Positions 1 to 9,351 of a stretch of 64,000 nt of DNA are shown piece after piece (position 1 is the first letter of the stretch; each line of letters begins with the position of its first letter). The notes under the pieces were generated by a model. It saw only the letters and a list, made by a program, of their open reading frames with translations. It was not told the origin of the DNA and searched no databases. Made by a program: the position numbers and the translations under genes. Origin of the DNA: a gamma proteobacterium symbiont of Stewartia floridana (GTDB lineage: Bacteria > Pseudomonadota > Gammaproteobacteria > Chromatiales > Chromatiaceae); NCBI GenBank assembly GCA_003676145.1, contig NAUB01000020.1, positions 62,001 to 126,000 on the forward strand, in the 5' to 3' direction.

Positions 1-33
1 GCTCTGCCTGATCGGGTCATCGCTGATACGGGA

Positions 34-324
34 TCAGCCCTCGATCACACCCATGATGTCTTCTTCGCGCATGACCAGAACTTCCTCGCCACCCACTTTC
101 ACTTCGGTACCGGAGTATTTGCCGAACAGGACTCTGTCTCCGACTTTGACATCCAGCGGACGGGACTCGCCGCTGTTGGTTACTTTGCCGTTACCCACGG
201 CCAGCACTTCACCCTCTACGGGCTTCTCAGTGGCTGCATCAGGGAGCACGATGCCACCTGGGCTGGTGCGCTCTTCTTCCATACGACGAACGATTACGCG
301 ATCGTGCAGCGGACGAATATTCAT
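34..324 (-). CDS. groS: Co-chaperonin GroES
   Basis: The 96-residue product matches the full length of GroES, the heptameric lid that closes the GroEL folding chamber in the cytoplasm. The start [13 protein letters not shown], the mobile loop around residues 17-32 with [11 protein letters not shown], and the end [10 protein letters not shown] are all typical. AGGAG lies just before the ATG at 324. The stop lies 34 bases from the window edge, so groL is expected just outside, downstream on the same strand; this is inferred. A sigma-70-type promoter and a CIRCE operator lie upstream, which points to HrcA repression and heat-shock induction. Confidence 0.98.
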   Translation of the reverse strand: MNIRPLHDRVIVRRMEEERTSPGGIVLPDAATEKPVEGEVLAVGNGKVTNSGESRPLDVKVGDRVLFGKYSGTEVKVGGEEVLVMREEDIMGVIEG

Positions 325-395
325 CGACTGTTTCTCCTAAGCTAAATATTTGGTGTTTTTAATCGAATGATTTGATTTGTCAGTTGGCAAGCTTG

Positions 396-422
396 TTAGC
401 ACTCGCCTTTACTGAGTGCTAA
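396..422 (-). promoter_or_regulatory. CIRCE operator of groS(L)
   Basis: A perfect inverted repeat TTAGCACTC-N9-GAGTGCTAA is present. This is the consensus CIRCE element bound by the heat-shock repressor HrcA. It starts at the -10 box and lies about 70 bases upstream of the groS start codon, where bound HrcA would block transcription of groS and the expected groL. The hrcA gene itself is not in the window. Confidence 0.95.
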
Positions 423-449
423 TAATAGAGGCAAAACTCCGAGAGTCAA
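422..449 (-). promoter_or_regulatory. groS promoter
   Basis: On the minus strand a -35 box TTGACT (444-449) is followed after 16 bases by a -10 box TATTAT (422-427). The -10 touches the CIRCE operator. A housekeeping sigma-70 promoter controlled by HrcA is the simplest reading; a sigma-32 contribution cannot be excluded. Confidence 0.7.
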
Positions 450-680
450 GGCCGTCGCGGAATATTTTCAGACTCCCGCTTGAGTTCGGAATCAATTTAC
501 CGCTATTTTGTGTGATAATAGAGAGCTTGATAATGATAAGGGGAGGCAATTCCGGACAGCCAGCGTGATCCAATCACCATGGCCGACCACGCTTTTTTTC
601 AAATTTCCAACATCAATACCATCACCCTGCATTACCATTCAATGCAGTGCAACTCATCAGCCATACTCCGGGAGATCACC
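450..680. other. Intergenic region upstream of ppk2
   Basis: This stretch lies between the divergent groS promoter and the polyphosphate kinase start. A TGTGATAAT sequence at 511-519 looks like an extended -10 box for the rightward gene, but there is no good -35 box at the right distance. An in-frame upstream ATG at 579 exists but lacks a ribosome binding site. No other gene or structured element was seen. Confidence 0.4.
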
Positions 681-1505
681 ATGGCAGACGCGAAGCCAGA
701 GAAAAAAGAGAAAAGTAAGAAGCCTAAGAAGATCGACAACAAAGTCTATGAGAAAGAGCTTTTTAAGCTTCAATTGGAGCTGGTCAAACTCCAGGAGTGG
801 ATAAAACACAAAGGCCTGAAGGTCGTTGTCATCTTCGAAGGTCGCGATGCCGCTGGCAAAGGGGGCGTGATCAAACGTATCACCCAGCACCTCAACCCAC
901 GCATCTGTCGCGTTGTCGCCCTGCCGGCCCCAACCGAACGGGAACAGACCCAATGGTATTTTCAACGCTATGTCCCCCATCTACCCGCAGCCGGTGAGAT
1001 GGTGCTGTTCGACCGCAGTTGGTACAACCGCGCCGGTGTTGAAAAGGTCATGGGATTCTGTAATGCGGATGAGTATCAGGAGTTCATGCGCTCCTGCCCG
1101 GAATTCGAAAGAATGCTGGTGCGTTCAGGCATCATACTTCTGAAATACTGGTTCTCAGTCTCTGACGAAGAGCAGGAACGTCGATTCCAGAGTCGCCTGG
1201 AAGAGCCACACAAACGTTGGAAACTGAGTCCGATGGATCTGGAGTCACGCTCCCGCTGGCTTGAATACTCAAGGGCCAAGGATGAGATGTTCGCCCACAC
1301 CGATATCAAGCAGGCCCCCTGGTACGTGGTCCACTCAGACGTCAAAAAGCATGCTCGGCTGAACTGTATCGCCCATCTGCTGGACCAGATTCCCTACGAG
1401 GACCTGACACCGGAGTCTATCGAACTGCCGCATCGCACGGAAAACACCGGCTATGTCAGACCACCGATCACCGATCAGACTTTCGTACCGGACGTCTATC
1501 CCTAA
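681..1505 (+). CDS. ppk2: PPK2-family polyphosphate kinase
   Basis: The 274-residue product belongs to polyphosphate kinase 2, which transfers phosphate between polyphosphate and nucleoside phosphates in the cytoplasm. The Walker A loop GRDAAGKGG lies at residues 54-62 and the Walker B segment DRSWYNRAGVE at 111-121, followed by the lid region. The first 20 residues are very lysine-rich. The start at 681 is chosen because GGGAG precedes it and the similarity begins there; an ATG at 579 in the same frame would add 34 unlikely residues. A single-domain protein of this length fits class I PPK2, which usually favours NDP phosphorylation; the exact substrate is inferred. Confidence 0.92.
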   Translation: MADAKPEKKEKSKKPKKIDNKVYEKELFKLQLELVKLQEWIKHKGLKVVVIFEGRDAAGKGGVIKRITQHLNPRICRVVALPAPTEREQTQWYFQRYVPHLPAAGEMVLFDRSWYNRAGVEKVMGFCNADEYQEFMRSCPEFERMLVRSGIILLKYWFSVSDEEQERRFQSRLEEPHKRWKLSPMDLESRSRWLEYSRAKDEMFAHTDIKQAPWYVVHSDVKKHARLNCIAHLLDQIPYEDLTPESIELPHRTENTGYVRPPITDQTFVPDVYP

Positions 1506-1553
1506 CCTACCGACCCGCAGGCCAGGCATCCATGAGATGACTGGCCCACATCA

Positions 1554-1574
1554 GGGTGGGGCCTCGCCCCACCC
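1554..1574. terminator. Hairpin between convergent ppk2 and fxsA
   Basis: A perfect 9-base inverted repeat GGGTGGGGC with a 3-base loop lies between two converging genes. It has no T-tract, so it may act as a weak bidirectional terminator or may be a dispersed repeat. Its core GGGTGGGGC/GCCCCACCC recurs in the longer palindrome at 45312-45368. Confidence 0.5.
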
Positions 1575-1588
1575 ATAATCGTCGACAG

Positions 1589-2038
1589 TTACTCGTCCTC
1601 GCGACGAAACTCCCCTTCGATCACCCGTTTCCGCTCACCGCTCTGTGGCTCATAATGGTCCGATTGCATCGGACGCATGACTCCACTACTCTGTAGGCCG
1701 ACGGTCAATAACCAGCGTCTGACCCAAGGAATGAGGAAGATGAAGCCTACGATATCGGTAACGAACCCGGGCAACAGCAGCAGAAAACCACAGACCAGCA
1801 ATACCGCGCCCTCCATCATATCGATGGCCGGCACCTCGCCGCGATCCATGGCATCCCGCACCCGGCCAAAGGTGGAAACACCCTGGGCACGCACCATCCA
1901 GCCGCCCAACACGGCGGTAAAAAGGGTCAGGGAGAGAGTGGCGATCACACCGATCTGCCCACCCACCTTGATCAGAAAATAGAGTTCGACAAGAGGAATG
2001 CCGACAAATAACAACAAAATGAAGAACAGGGGATTCAT
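1589..2038 (-). CDS. fxsA: FxsA-family inner membrane protein
   Basis: The 149-residue protein has the FxsA pattern: two N-terminal membrane segments (residues about 3-20 and 27-47), a short loop, and a third hydrophobic stretch around 75-100 with LLLLPGFVTDIVGFIFLIP. E. coli FxsA reduces F-plasmid exclusion of phage T7; the normal cellular role is not known. The ATG at 2038 is chosen because the family N-terminus MNPLFFILL starts there, and longer readings add unrelated residues. The C-terminal tail is charged and cytoplasmic. In many gammaproteobacteria fxsA neighbours groS, as here with ppk2 in between. Confidence 0.9.
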   Translation of the reverse strand: MNPLFFILLLFVGIPLVELYFLIKVGGQIGVIATLSLTLFTAVLGGWMVRAQGVSTFGRVRDAMDRGEVPAIDMMEGAVLLVCGFLLLLPGFVTDIVGFIFLIPWVRRWLLTVGLQSSGVMRPMQSDHYEPQSGERKRVIEGEFRREDE

Positions 2039-2150
2039 AGGGCAGAGCTTACGCCGCCGTAATAAGTCACACAAGCAACAGTGAATTTCGCACTGAATAT
2101 CATAACCAGATGCTATACCTTTAACAGATAGGACTTCACAGGGGACCAGA

Positions 2151-2996
2151 ATGAGTATGCAATTCCAGAGTAAAGTATTAACTTCCTTCAAAACAGCAAC
2201 CTGGATTACGGTTGCTGCACTAATCGGACTCACGGGCTGCGGCGGAACCATGCCTACCCTGGGCGGATCCTCGGGTAATACGGTAACCGGCGCTGCAGGC
2301 GGCGAGACATCTTCCGGCGCCAACAGCCAACTGGAGAACTGCGACGAAACCCTCGGTACCCTGGCCGTGGTGGAAGATCAGTCCGCACCCTGGTGGTACA
2401 CCTACAGAAGACGCTACCCGACCCTCGGTACCACCGTGCCCGTGCTGCGCATGATGATCCAGCAGTCGAACTGCTTTGTGGTGGTTGAGCGGGGCCGCGC
2501 AATGAACAACATGATGCAGGAGCGGGCGCTGATGCAGTCCGGCGAGATGCGCGAGGGGAGCAATTTCGGCAAGGGTCAGATGGTCGCCGCCGACTACACC
2601 ATGAATCCCAGTATTCAATTCTCTGAAAAGGGCACAGGCGGTCTCGGAGCAACCGTCGGCGGCCTGCTCGGCAACTATCGACTCGGACGGCTGGCGGGTG
2701 GAGTGAAATCCAATGAAGCGGCCACCACCCTGTTGCTGATCGACAACCGTTCAGGGGTTCAGGTCTCGTCGTCCGTAGGCAGTGCGCAGAACTTTGACTT
2801 CAATCTCTGGGGTGGCCTCTTCGGTGGTGGCGGATGGGGTAGCGTCAAAGGCTTTACCGACACCCCGGAAGGTAAGGTAGTAACTGCCGCTTTCGCCGAC
2901 TCCTACAACCAGATGGTCAGGGCTTTGCGCAACTACAAGGCACAATCCGTCAAGGGTGGCCTGGGTAAGGGCGGACGCTTGAAAGTCGGCGAATAA
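2151..2996 (+). CDS. CsgG/HfaB-like outer-membrane lipoprotein
   Basis: The 281-residue product begins with a signal peptide ending in a lipobox LTGC (Cys30), so it should be lipidated. The body has the CsgG-family pattern: TLAVVED, then VPVLRMMIQQSNCFVVVERGR and an ERALM segment, followed by a domain that starts around AADYTMNPSIQF. CsgG and HfaB form secretion pores or anchors in the outer membrane. A glycine-rich stretch around residues 220-230 could be a membrane hairpin or linker. No curli or holdfast genes lie nearby, so the partner is unknown. The family call rests on pattern only. Confidence 0.75.
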   Translation: MSMQFQSKVLTSFKTATWITVAALIGLTGCGGTMPTLGGSSGNTVTGAAGGETSSGANSQLENCDETLGTLAVVEDQSAPWWYTYRRRYPTLGTTVPVLRMMIQQSNCFVVVERGRAMNNMMQERALMQSGEMREGSNFGKGQMVAADYTMNPSIQFSEKGTGGLGATVGGLLGNYRLGRLAGGVKSNEAATTLLLIDNRSGVQVSSSVGSAQNFDFNLWGGLFGGGGWGSVKGFTDTPEGKVVTAAFADSYNQMVRALRNYKAQSVKGGLGKGGRLKVGE

Positions 2997-3016
2997 ATAA
3001 ACCATAAGAAGCGCAC

Positions 3017-3040
3017 AGCGACCGGCTTGAACCGGTCGCT
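3017..3040. terminator. Hairpin after the CsgG-like gene
   Basis: A perfect 9-base stem AGCGACCGG / CCGGTCGCT with a 6-base loop lies 20 bases behind the CsgG-like gene. The downstream run is only partly T-rich, so rho-independent termination is likely but not certain. Confidence 0.6.
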
Positions 3041-3228
3041 GCTGCTCTTAGGCTCTGTTGGGCAGACCATCATCCCACTCCCGGTCCACCCCACCTCAGC
3101 CGCCAATTTCCAGCTAGTGAACCAGCGCATTTCCCCTAACAAACACAAGGGTTTACCGCAACAGGGATAGAATCCGCCAGGACCGTTTATCTTTGCTTGC
3201 TGAGGCCGGATAGTGTATTTTGCCGCGC

Positions 3229-3558
3229 ATGCCGACCTCACTCCTGCTGATGCTCTGTACCGTCCCCGACCGCGGCACTGCCGAGCGTCTCGCCGGAATG
3301 CTGGTAGAACAGGAACTGGCTGCCTGCGTCAATCTCTCTGCACCGATCACCTCGATCTATCGCTGGCAGGGAAAAACCGAGCAGTCCGAGGAGATCCTGC
3401 TACTGATAAAAACCACAAAGGCGCGCTACCAGGCCTGTGAGTCGGCACTCCGGGCGGAACATCCCTATGAACTTCCGGAAATCATTGCAGTCCCTGTAGA
3501 ACAGGGGCTGGATGACTACGTAAACTGGGTGGAGAGATGCACAAACCAATCAATTTGA
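3229..3558 (+). CDS. cutA: CutA1 divalent-cation tolerance protein
   Basis: The 109-residue product is a typical CutA1, a small cytoplasmic trimer linked to copper tolerance whose molecular role is still unclear. Family features are CTVPDRGTAERLA, AACVNL, SIYRWQGK and EEILLLIKT, with the late HPYELPEIIAVPV. The ATG at 3229 is preferred over an upstream in-frame TTG at 3220; neither has a clear ribosome binding site. The 3' end overlaps dsbD by 22 bases, as in the common cutA-dsbD arrangement, which suggests coupled translation. Confidence 0.93.
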   Translation: MPTSLLLMLCTVPDRGTAERLAGMLVEQELAACVNLSAPITSIYRWQGKTEQSEEILLLIKTTKARYQACESALRAEHPYELPEIIAVPVEQGLDDYVNWVERCTNQSI

Positions 3559-5831
3559 TCGTCCTGTTCCTGTTACTCACGGGGCTGGCGGGCACAATCC
3601 AGGCTGACTGGAACGAAGATGATCTGCTGATGCCGGATCAGGCTTTCCAGATCTCCGCACAGAGCGTTACAGCCGATACTCTGAAAGTCGAATGGCGCAT
3701 TGCTGACGGCTACTACATGTACCGGGACAAAATCCATTTCGATACGGAAGCTATCGGTATCGAACTGGGTGAACCCGGCCTCTCGAAGGCAAAGATCAAA
3801 CAGGACGAGTTCTTTGGTGAAGTAGCCATCTACCGCAATAAAGCGGTTGCGGAAATTCCACTCAAACGGATCCAGGGCTCAACGGAAACCCTGCTGTTGA
3901 AAGCACGCTCCCAGGGCTGCGCGGACCAGGGTATCTGCTTTCCTCCACACATGCAGGAGGTTCGTCTGGCGCTGCTACCGATGCCGGTGGAAAACGCCGC
4001 AGCAGAGAGCGCCATTCCAAGCCTGGCCCTGGAAGATAGCGCCCCCCTGTTCGACAACGGCGCAGAGGATGAACTGCTTGAGCCGGATCAGGCCTACCAG
4101 CTGAGCGCGAGAGTCGAGGATGGCACCCACCTGCAACTCGACTGGGCCATTGCCAAGGGCACCTATCTCTATCAGGATAAGATCAAACTCTCCCTGGCAG
4201 AGAATCAGACCGCCGTTTTGGGCCAGTTCGAACTGCCCCAGGCCAAAATCAAACAGGATTCGGTCCGCCCCGACGGCACGATCGGTGATGTGGCGGTCTA
4301 TCACGACCAGCTGGCGCTGAACGTACCACTGGTGAGAAGCAGTACGGACCCGGGCGAGGTAGTCCTCGAAGCGAAATATCAGGGCTGCGCCGAGATCGGC
4401 GTCTGCTATCCACCGATCACCAAACAGTTCACTCTCAGCCTGCCCGGCATCTCCGCTGCCCAGGCGGAGGAGTCAACCGCCGTAATGGCCGCCCCTACCG
4501 AGGCCTCCCCCGAGCTAATCCAGTCTGAGACAGACCAGATCACCAACACCATGAAGGGTGGCTCAACCCTGGTGATCGTCGGCGTCTTCTTTCTGCTGGG
4601 TCTGGGCCTGGCCTTCACCCCCTGTATCTTTCCAATGATCCCAATCCTCTCCGGCATCATCGCCGGACATGGGGATAAGATCACCACCCAGAAGGCATTT
4701 GTGCTTTCGCTGGTTTATGTCCTGGCGATGGCGATCACCTACACCATCGCGGGTGTTCTGGCAGGGCTGTTCGGAGAGAACCTTCAAGCCTATTTCCAGA
4801 ACCCCTGGATCCTCTCTTCATTTGCTTTGGTGTTTGTGCTGCTGGCCCTGTCGATGTTCGGGTTTTACGATCTGCAACTGCCCAGCAGCCTGCAGAGCCG
4901 GCTGACTGATGTGAGCAATAAGCAGCAGGGTGGCTCCCTTGCCGGTGTCGCCATCATGGGTTTTCTCTCCGCCCTGATCGTCGGCCCCTGTGTGGCCCCG
5001 CCGCTGGCTGGCGCACTGATCTACATCGGTCAGACCGGTGACGCCCTGCTGGGTGGTCTGGCACTGTTTGCCCTCAGTATGGGTATGGGCGCACCCTTGA
5101 TTGCCATCGGCACTTCCGCAGGCAAGCTGCTGCCCAGAGCGGGCAGCTGGATGGATGCGGTCAAAGCGGTTTTCGGCGTTGCCCTGCTGGGTGTTGCGAT
5201 CGTCATGCTCGAACGCATCATCCCGGCCGAAGTGGCGATGCTGCTGTGGGGTATTCTGCTGATCATTTCAGCGGTCTATATGGGCGCACTGCGTAATCTT
5301 CAGATTGAGGCCAGCGGCTGGCAGAAACTCTGGAAAGGCCTGGGTGTGGTATTCCTCGTCTACGGCACCTTGATGCTGGTCGGCGCCGCTGCCGGCGGCA
5401 AAGACACCCTGCAGCCACTGCGTGGACTCGCCGTTGGCGGTGGCTCGGGAGGCGCTCATCAGGAGCTGGTCTTCAAACGCATCAAGAGCCTGCAGGATCT
5501 GCAGCAGGAAGTGGCCTCAGCCTCTGCCGCAGGGAAATCGGTGATGCTCGACTTCTATGCCGATTGGTGTGTCTCATGCAAGGAGATGGAGAAGTACACC
5601 TTCACCGACGCGGGCGTGATCGCCGCACTCAGTAATACCGTCCTGCTGCAGGCCGACGTCACCGCCAACGACGATATCGACCAGGCACTGCTGCAGGGGC
5701 ACTTCGGTCTGCCCGGACCGCCAGCAATCATTTTCTACGGCGCGGACGGCCAGGAACGTAAAGCCTACCGGGTGGTCGGATTCAAACCGGCGGATGCCTT
5801 CGCTGAACATGCGCAACAGGCGATAAAGTAA
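3537..5831 (+). CDS. dsbD: Thiol:disulfide interchange protein DsbD with doubled N-terminal domain
   Basis: DsbD carries electrons from cytoplasmic thioredoxin across the inner membrane to periplasmic DsbC-type proteins. This 764-residue copy has a signal peptide (1-23), two successive DsbD-alpha domains (about 30-145 and 180-305), a membrane domain (about 335-625) and a C-terminal thioredoxin domain with DWCVSC. Both alpha domains keep the cysteine pair, seen as QGCADQGICFPP and QGCAEIGVCYPP. The membrane cysteines lie in FTPCIFPMIP and GPCVAPPLAGA. E. coli DsbD is about 565 residues with a single alpha domain; the extra copy explains the length. GGAG inside cutA serves as the ribosome binding site. 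Confidence 0.96.
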   Translation: MHKPINLIVLFLLLTGLAGTIQADWNEDDLLMPDQAFQISAQSVTADTLKVEWRIADGYYMYRDKIHFDTEAIGIELGEPGLSKAKIKQDEFFGEVAIYRNKAVAEIPLKRIQGSTETLLLKARSQGCADQGICFPPHMQEVRLALLPMPVENAAAESAIPSLALEDSAPLFDNGAEDELLEPDQAYQLSARVEDGTHLQLDWAIAKGTYLYQDKIKLSLAENQTAVLGQFELPQAKIKQDSVRPDGTIGDVAVYHDQLALNVPLVRSSTDPGEVVLEAKYQGCAEIGVCYPPITKQFTLSLPGISAAQAEESTAVMAAPTEASPELIQSETDQITNTMKGGSTLVIVGVFFLLGLGLAFTPCIFPMIPILSGIIAGHGDKITTQKAFVLSLVYVLAMAITYTIAGVLAGLFGENLQAYFQNPWILSSFALVFVLLALSMFGFYDLQLPSSLQSRLTDVSNKQQGGSLAGVAIMGFLSALIVGPCVAPPLAGALIYIGQTGDALLGGLALFALSMGMGAPLIAIGTSAGKLLPRAGSWMDAVKAVFGVALLGVAIVMLERIIPAEVAMLLWGILLIISAVYMGALRNLQIEASGWQKLWKGLGVVFLVYGTLMLVGAAAGGKDTLQPLRGLAVGGGSGGAHQELVFKRIKSLQDLQQEVASASAAGKSVMLDFYADWCVSCKEMEKYTFTDAGVIAALSNTVLLQADVTANDDIDQALLQGHFGLPGPPAIIFYGADGQERKAYRVVGFKPADAFAEHAQQAIK

Positions 5832-6080
5832 CAGGACCCCAGACCCTGACTGGCGCACCATCAAGGTGCATCAGGGCTTCAAGAGGCCTCTGCAGCTCTA
5901 TTACACACCGATAAATTGTAACGATCTTGATAAGTTCTGCATTGAAACTGGACAAAACCGCGCTGATCTTGCAGAATTACATTCATCTCATACAGACACC
6001 GCAAAAACGTTCCCCAGCACGGAAATCGGGACAATTATGCGCGGTTTTCTTCATAACTCATTGTCCGGGAACACAGAAAC

Positions 6081-6521
6081 ATGGCGACCATTCTGATCCT
6101 TAATGGCCCCAATCTGAATCTGCTTGGCGTCCGTGAGCCCAAACACTACGGCCATGAGTCCTTAAATGAGATCAGCCAGAACCTGAAGCAACTGGCCGAC
6201 CAGCTCGGCCATGAAATCGACTTCCGTCAATCAAACGCTGAACACGAACTGCTCACCTGGATCCACCAGGCCTATGAGCAGAAGGTGGCCTACATCATCT
6301 TCAATCCGGCCGCCTTCACCCACACCAGTGTTGCCCTGAGGGACGCCCTGCTGGGAACCGGCATACCCTATATCGAAGTTCATCTCTCCAATGTGCACGC
6401 CAGAGAGGAGTTCAGAAAAAACTCCTACTTCTCGGATAAGGCCGAAGGCGTCATCAGTGGCCTCGGTGCCCAGGGCTATGAACTTGCATTGCAAGCCGCT
6501 GCCGCGCGGCTCAACAAATAA
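6081..6521 (+). CDS. aroQ: Type II 3-dehydroquinate dehydratase
   Basis: The 146-residue enzyme catalyses dehydration of 3-dehydroquinate in the shikimate pathway. It shows the type II signature [18 protein letters not shown] with Arg18 and Tyr23 of the active site, [10 protein letters not shown], and [13 protein letters not shown] with the catalytic histidine. It lies 23 bases before accB, matching the conserved aroQ-accB-accC order of gammaproteobacteria. The 249 bases between dsbD and this gene contain no further gene; a hairpin around 5844-5876 may end the dsbD transcript. Confidence 0.97.
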   Translation: MATILILNGPNLNLLGVREPKHYGHESLNEISQNLKQLADQLGHEIDFRQSNAEHELLTWIHQAYEQKVAYIIFNPAAFTHTSVALRDALLGTGIPYIEVHLSNVHAREEFRKNSYFSDKAEGVISGLGAQGYELALQAAAARLNK

Positions 6522-6544
6522 ACAATCTTAGAGAAATAATCATC

Positions 6545-7003
6545 ATGGATATTCGCAAAGTAAAAAAATTGATCGAATTGCTTGAGGAGTCGGATGTTGC
6601 GGAGATCGAAATTCACGAAGGTGAGGAATCGGTCCGCATCAGTCGCAACAGTTCCATGCCCGCGCCACTTGCCGCTCCGGTAGCGGCACCTGTCGCCGCT
6701 CCGGCAGCCGCCCCTGCCGCTCCGGCTGCAGCCCCGGCAGTGGAGAGTGAACCATCAGAGGAGATCCAGGGTCATGCGGTTCGCTCACCCATGGTCGGCA
6801 CCTTCTATCGCTCCCCATCACCAGGCAGCAAACCATTTGTCGAAGAGGGCCAGCAGGTCAGTGTCGGCGATACCCTCTGCATCATCGAAGCCATGAAGAT
6901 CCTCAATCAGATCGAATCCGACAAAGCGGGAACCGTCAGAAAGATCCTGGTCGATAACGGTCAGCCGGTGGAATACAACGAACCCCTATACATCATTGAT
7001 TGA
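6545..7003 (+). CDS. accB: Biotin carboxyl carrier protein of acetyl-CoA carboxylase
   Basis: The 152-residue BCCP carries the biotin on which acetyl-CoA carboxylase, the first step of fatty acid synthesis, adds CO2. The C-terminal biotinyl domain has the site [11 protein letters not shown] with Lys118 as the biotinylated residue. An alanine- and proline-rich flexible linker spans about residues 37-73. The gene sits directly before accC with 8 bases between, consistent with an accBC operon. Confidence 0.98.
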   Translation: MDIRKVKKLIELLEESDVAEIEIHEGEESVRISRNSSMPAPLAAPVAAPVAAPAAAPAAPAAAPAVESEPSEEIQGHAVRSPMVGTFYRSPSPGSKPFVEEGQQVSVGDTLCIIEAMKILNQIESDKAGTVRKILVDNGQPVEYNEPLYIID

Positions 7004-7011
7004 GTAGCCCC

Positions 7012-8352
7012 ATGATAGACAAGATAGTAATCGCCAATCGTGGTGAAATTGCGTTGCGCATTCTGCGTGCCTGCAAAGAGTTGGGCATCAAGACCGTTGC
7101 AGTTCATTCCGAAGCTGACCGTGACCTGAAACATGTTCTGCTTGCTGACGAATCGGTCTGTATCGGACCCGCACCTTCTACAGAAAGCTATCTCAACGTA
7201 CCCGCCATCATCAGTGCTGCAGAGGTCACCGATTCGGTGGCAATCCATCCCGGATACGGATTTCTCTCAGAAAATGCTGACTTTGCGGAAAGGGTTGAGA
7301 ACAGCGGCTTTATCTTTATCGGTCCGAAAGCTGACACGATTCGCGTAATGGGTGACAAAGTTGCCGCCATTGACGCCATGATCAAGGCCAATGTACCGAC
7401 GGTTCCAGGCTCCAACGGCCCACTCGACAATAATTCCAAGCGCACCAGAGAGCTGGCCAATGAGATCGGCTATCCGGTGATCATCAAAGCCGCCGGCGGC
7501 GGTGGTGGTCGCGGTATGCGGGTGGTTCACTCGGAAGCCACCCTGTTGAATGCCGTGGCCATGACCAAGGCTGAGGCGGATGCGGCATTCGGCAATGCCA
7601 CCGTCTATATGGAGAAGTTTCTCGAGAACCCACGCCATGTCGAGTTCCAGGTACTTTCCGATACCCATGGTAACGCCATCCATCTGGGTGAACGGGATTG
7701 CTCCATGCAACGTCGCCACCAGAAAGTTGTCGAAGAGGCACCGGCACCAGGCATCACGGAACAGCAACGCATGGATGTGGGTGAACGCTGCGCCGAGGCC
7801 TGTCGCCAGATCGGTTATCGCGGTGCAGGCACCTTCGAATTTCTCTATGAGAATGGTGAGTTTTACTTTATTGAGATGAATACCCGGGTACAGGTCGAAC
7901 ACCCGGTGACCGAACTGATCACCGGTGTCGATATCGTCAAGGAGCAGATCCTCATCGCTGCAGGTGAACCACTCAGATTCAAACAGAGTGATATCAAGCT
8001 GCAGGGCCATGCAGTGGAGTGCCGCATCAATGCGGAGGATCCGGACAACTTCATGCCCAGCCCAGGCACCATCACGCAACTGCATACCGCAGGTGGACCA
8101 GGTATTCGGGTCGATACCCATATCTATAATGGCTATAAAGTACCACCCTACTACGACTCCATGATCGGCAAATTGATTGCCCATGGTGAAGACCGTGATG
8201 TTGCTATCGCGCGCATGAGAATCGCACTGCAGGAGATGGTGATCAGCGGAATCAAGACCAACATCCCGCTGCATCAGGATATTATGCGTGACAGTGCATT
8301 CAATGCAGGTGGCGCCAATATTCACTACCTGGAAAAGAAACTGGGACTATAG
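7012..8352 (+). CDS. accC: Biotin carboxylase subunit of acetyl-CoA carboxylase
   Basis: The 446-residue ATP-grasp enzyme carboxylates biotin on AccB using ATP and bicarbonate. It has the N-terminal [19 protein letters not shown], the glycine-rich ATP loop [13 protein letters not shown], the [17 protein letters not shown] segment and the catalytic region [14 protein letters not shown]. The ATG at 7012 gives the family N-terminus [12 protein letters not shown]; an in-frame TTG at 7000 would add four residues. The next gene prmA starts 11 bases after the stop. Confidence 0.98.
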   Translation: MIDKIVIANRGEIALRILRACKELGIKTVAVHSEADRDLKHVLLADESVCIGPAPSTESYLNVPAIISAAEVTDSVAIHPGYGFLSENADFAERVENSGFIFIGPKADTIRVMGDKVAAIDAMIKANVPTVPGSNGPLDNNSKRTRELANEIGYPVIIKAAGGGGGRGMRVVHSEATLLNAVAMTKAEADAAFGNATVYMEKFLENPRHVEFQVLSDTHGNAIHLGERDCSMQRRHQKVVEEAPAPGITEQQRMDVGERCAEACRQIGYRGAGTFEFLYENGEFYFIEMNTRVQVEHPVTELITGVDIVKEQILIAAGEPLRFKQSDIKLQGHAVECRINAEDPDNFMPSPGTITQLHTAGGPGIRVDTHIYNGYKVPPYYDSMIGKLIAHGEDRDVAIARMRIALQEMVISGIKTNIPLHQDIMRDSAFNAGGANIHYLEKKLGL

Positions 8353-8363
8353 AGCCTGGCCTG

Positions 8364-9251
8364 ATGTCGTGGCTTCAACTCTCACTCGATACCAGCGAGG
8401 CGCAGGCGCCGATCCTGGAGCTGGTGTTCGAGAATCTGGGGGCACTCTCTGTAACCCTCGGTGACGCGGGGGATCAGCCACTGCTTGAGACACCGCCCGC
8501 CAGTGAGCAGCTTTGGCAACACACCCGGGTTACCGCCCTATTCGAAGGAGAGCAGGATCAGCAACTGCTTCAACAGGCCCTTGACCAGGCACTCAGCGAA
8601 GAGCTGCTCAACAAGATTTGTTGGGAACGGATCGAGGATCGGATCTGGGAAAGGGTCTGGCTGGAACATTTCAAACCCATGTCATTCGGCAAACGCTTGT
8701 GGGTATGCCCGGCTGGCGAACGGATCTCCGAACCCGATGGGGTGGTCATTCAACTCGACCCGGGCCTGGCATTCGGCACCGGCACCCACCCGACTACCGC
8801 ACTCTGCCTGACCTGGCTGGACAGTCAGACACTGACCGGTAAAACCGTGATCGACTATGGCTGCGGCTCCGGCATCCTGGCAATCGCGGCGCTCAAGCTG
8901 GGCGCCTCCTCGGTAATCGCCATAGACCACGACCCACAGGCGCTGCAGGCGAGCCAGGACAATGCCATCAAGAACGGCGTTGCCGACCGACTCTCAACCT
9001 ACCTGCCAGATGAAGCGCCGGCAGACAAAGCGGATTACCTGGTAGCGAATATACTTGCCGGGCCATTGATCGAACTTGCGCCACAACTGATTGAGCGCAT
9101 CAAACCGAATGGACAGTTCGCCTTATCGGGCATTCTTGCCGAGCAGGCTGATAAGCTGATCCAACACTATCGCCCCTTTGCCTCGCTTGAACCGGTGAAG
9201 CAACAGGAGGAGTGGATTCTGATCAGCGGCGTCAATCGCAAAAATGCATAA
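8364..9251 (+). CDS. prmA: Ribosomal protein L11 methyltransferase
   Basis: The 295-residue SAM-dependent enzyme methylates ribosomal protein L11. The SAM-binding motif VIDYGCGSGILAIAALKLG lies near residue 161, the substrate-binding region LDPGLAFGTGTHPTT precedes it, and the catalytic-loop motif ANILAGPL follows. It stands directly after accC, as in many gammaproteobacteria, and before the zinc-ribbon protein and dusB. Confidence 0.97.
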   Translation: MSWLQLSLDTSEAQAPILELVFENLGALSVTLGDAGDQPLLETPPASEQLWQHTRVTALFEGEQDQQLLQQALDQALSEELLNKICWERIEDRIWERVWLEHFKPMSFGKRLWVCPAGERISEPDGVVIQLDPGLAFGTGTHPTTALCLTWLDSQTLTGKTVIDYGCGSGILAIAALKLGASSVIAIDHDPQALQASQDNAIKNGVADRLSTYLPDEAPADKADYLVANILAGPLIELAPQLIERIKPNGQFALSGILAEQADKLIQHYRPFASLEPVKQQEEWILISGVNRKNA

Positions 9252-9351
9252 CAAGAGGGCATTCAGGATTGCCAGGGATTTTGCTACAGTCTTACTTATG
9301 GCCTGCCGGAGGCTTTAGACACTCATCCTATACGATATCGATAGTTCAGCT

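Noticed and set aside
579-680. Longer N-terminus of the polyphosphate kinase
   Set aside because: The extra 34 residues do not fit the family, while GGGAG and the lysine-rich start favour 681.
7267-8325. 352-codon open frame opposite accC
   Set aside because: It lies fully antisense to the intact accC gene and shows no family pattern; a by-product of codon use.
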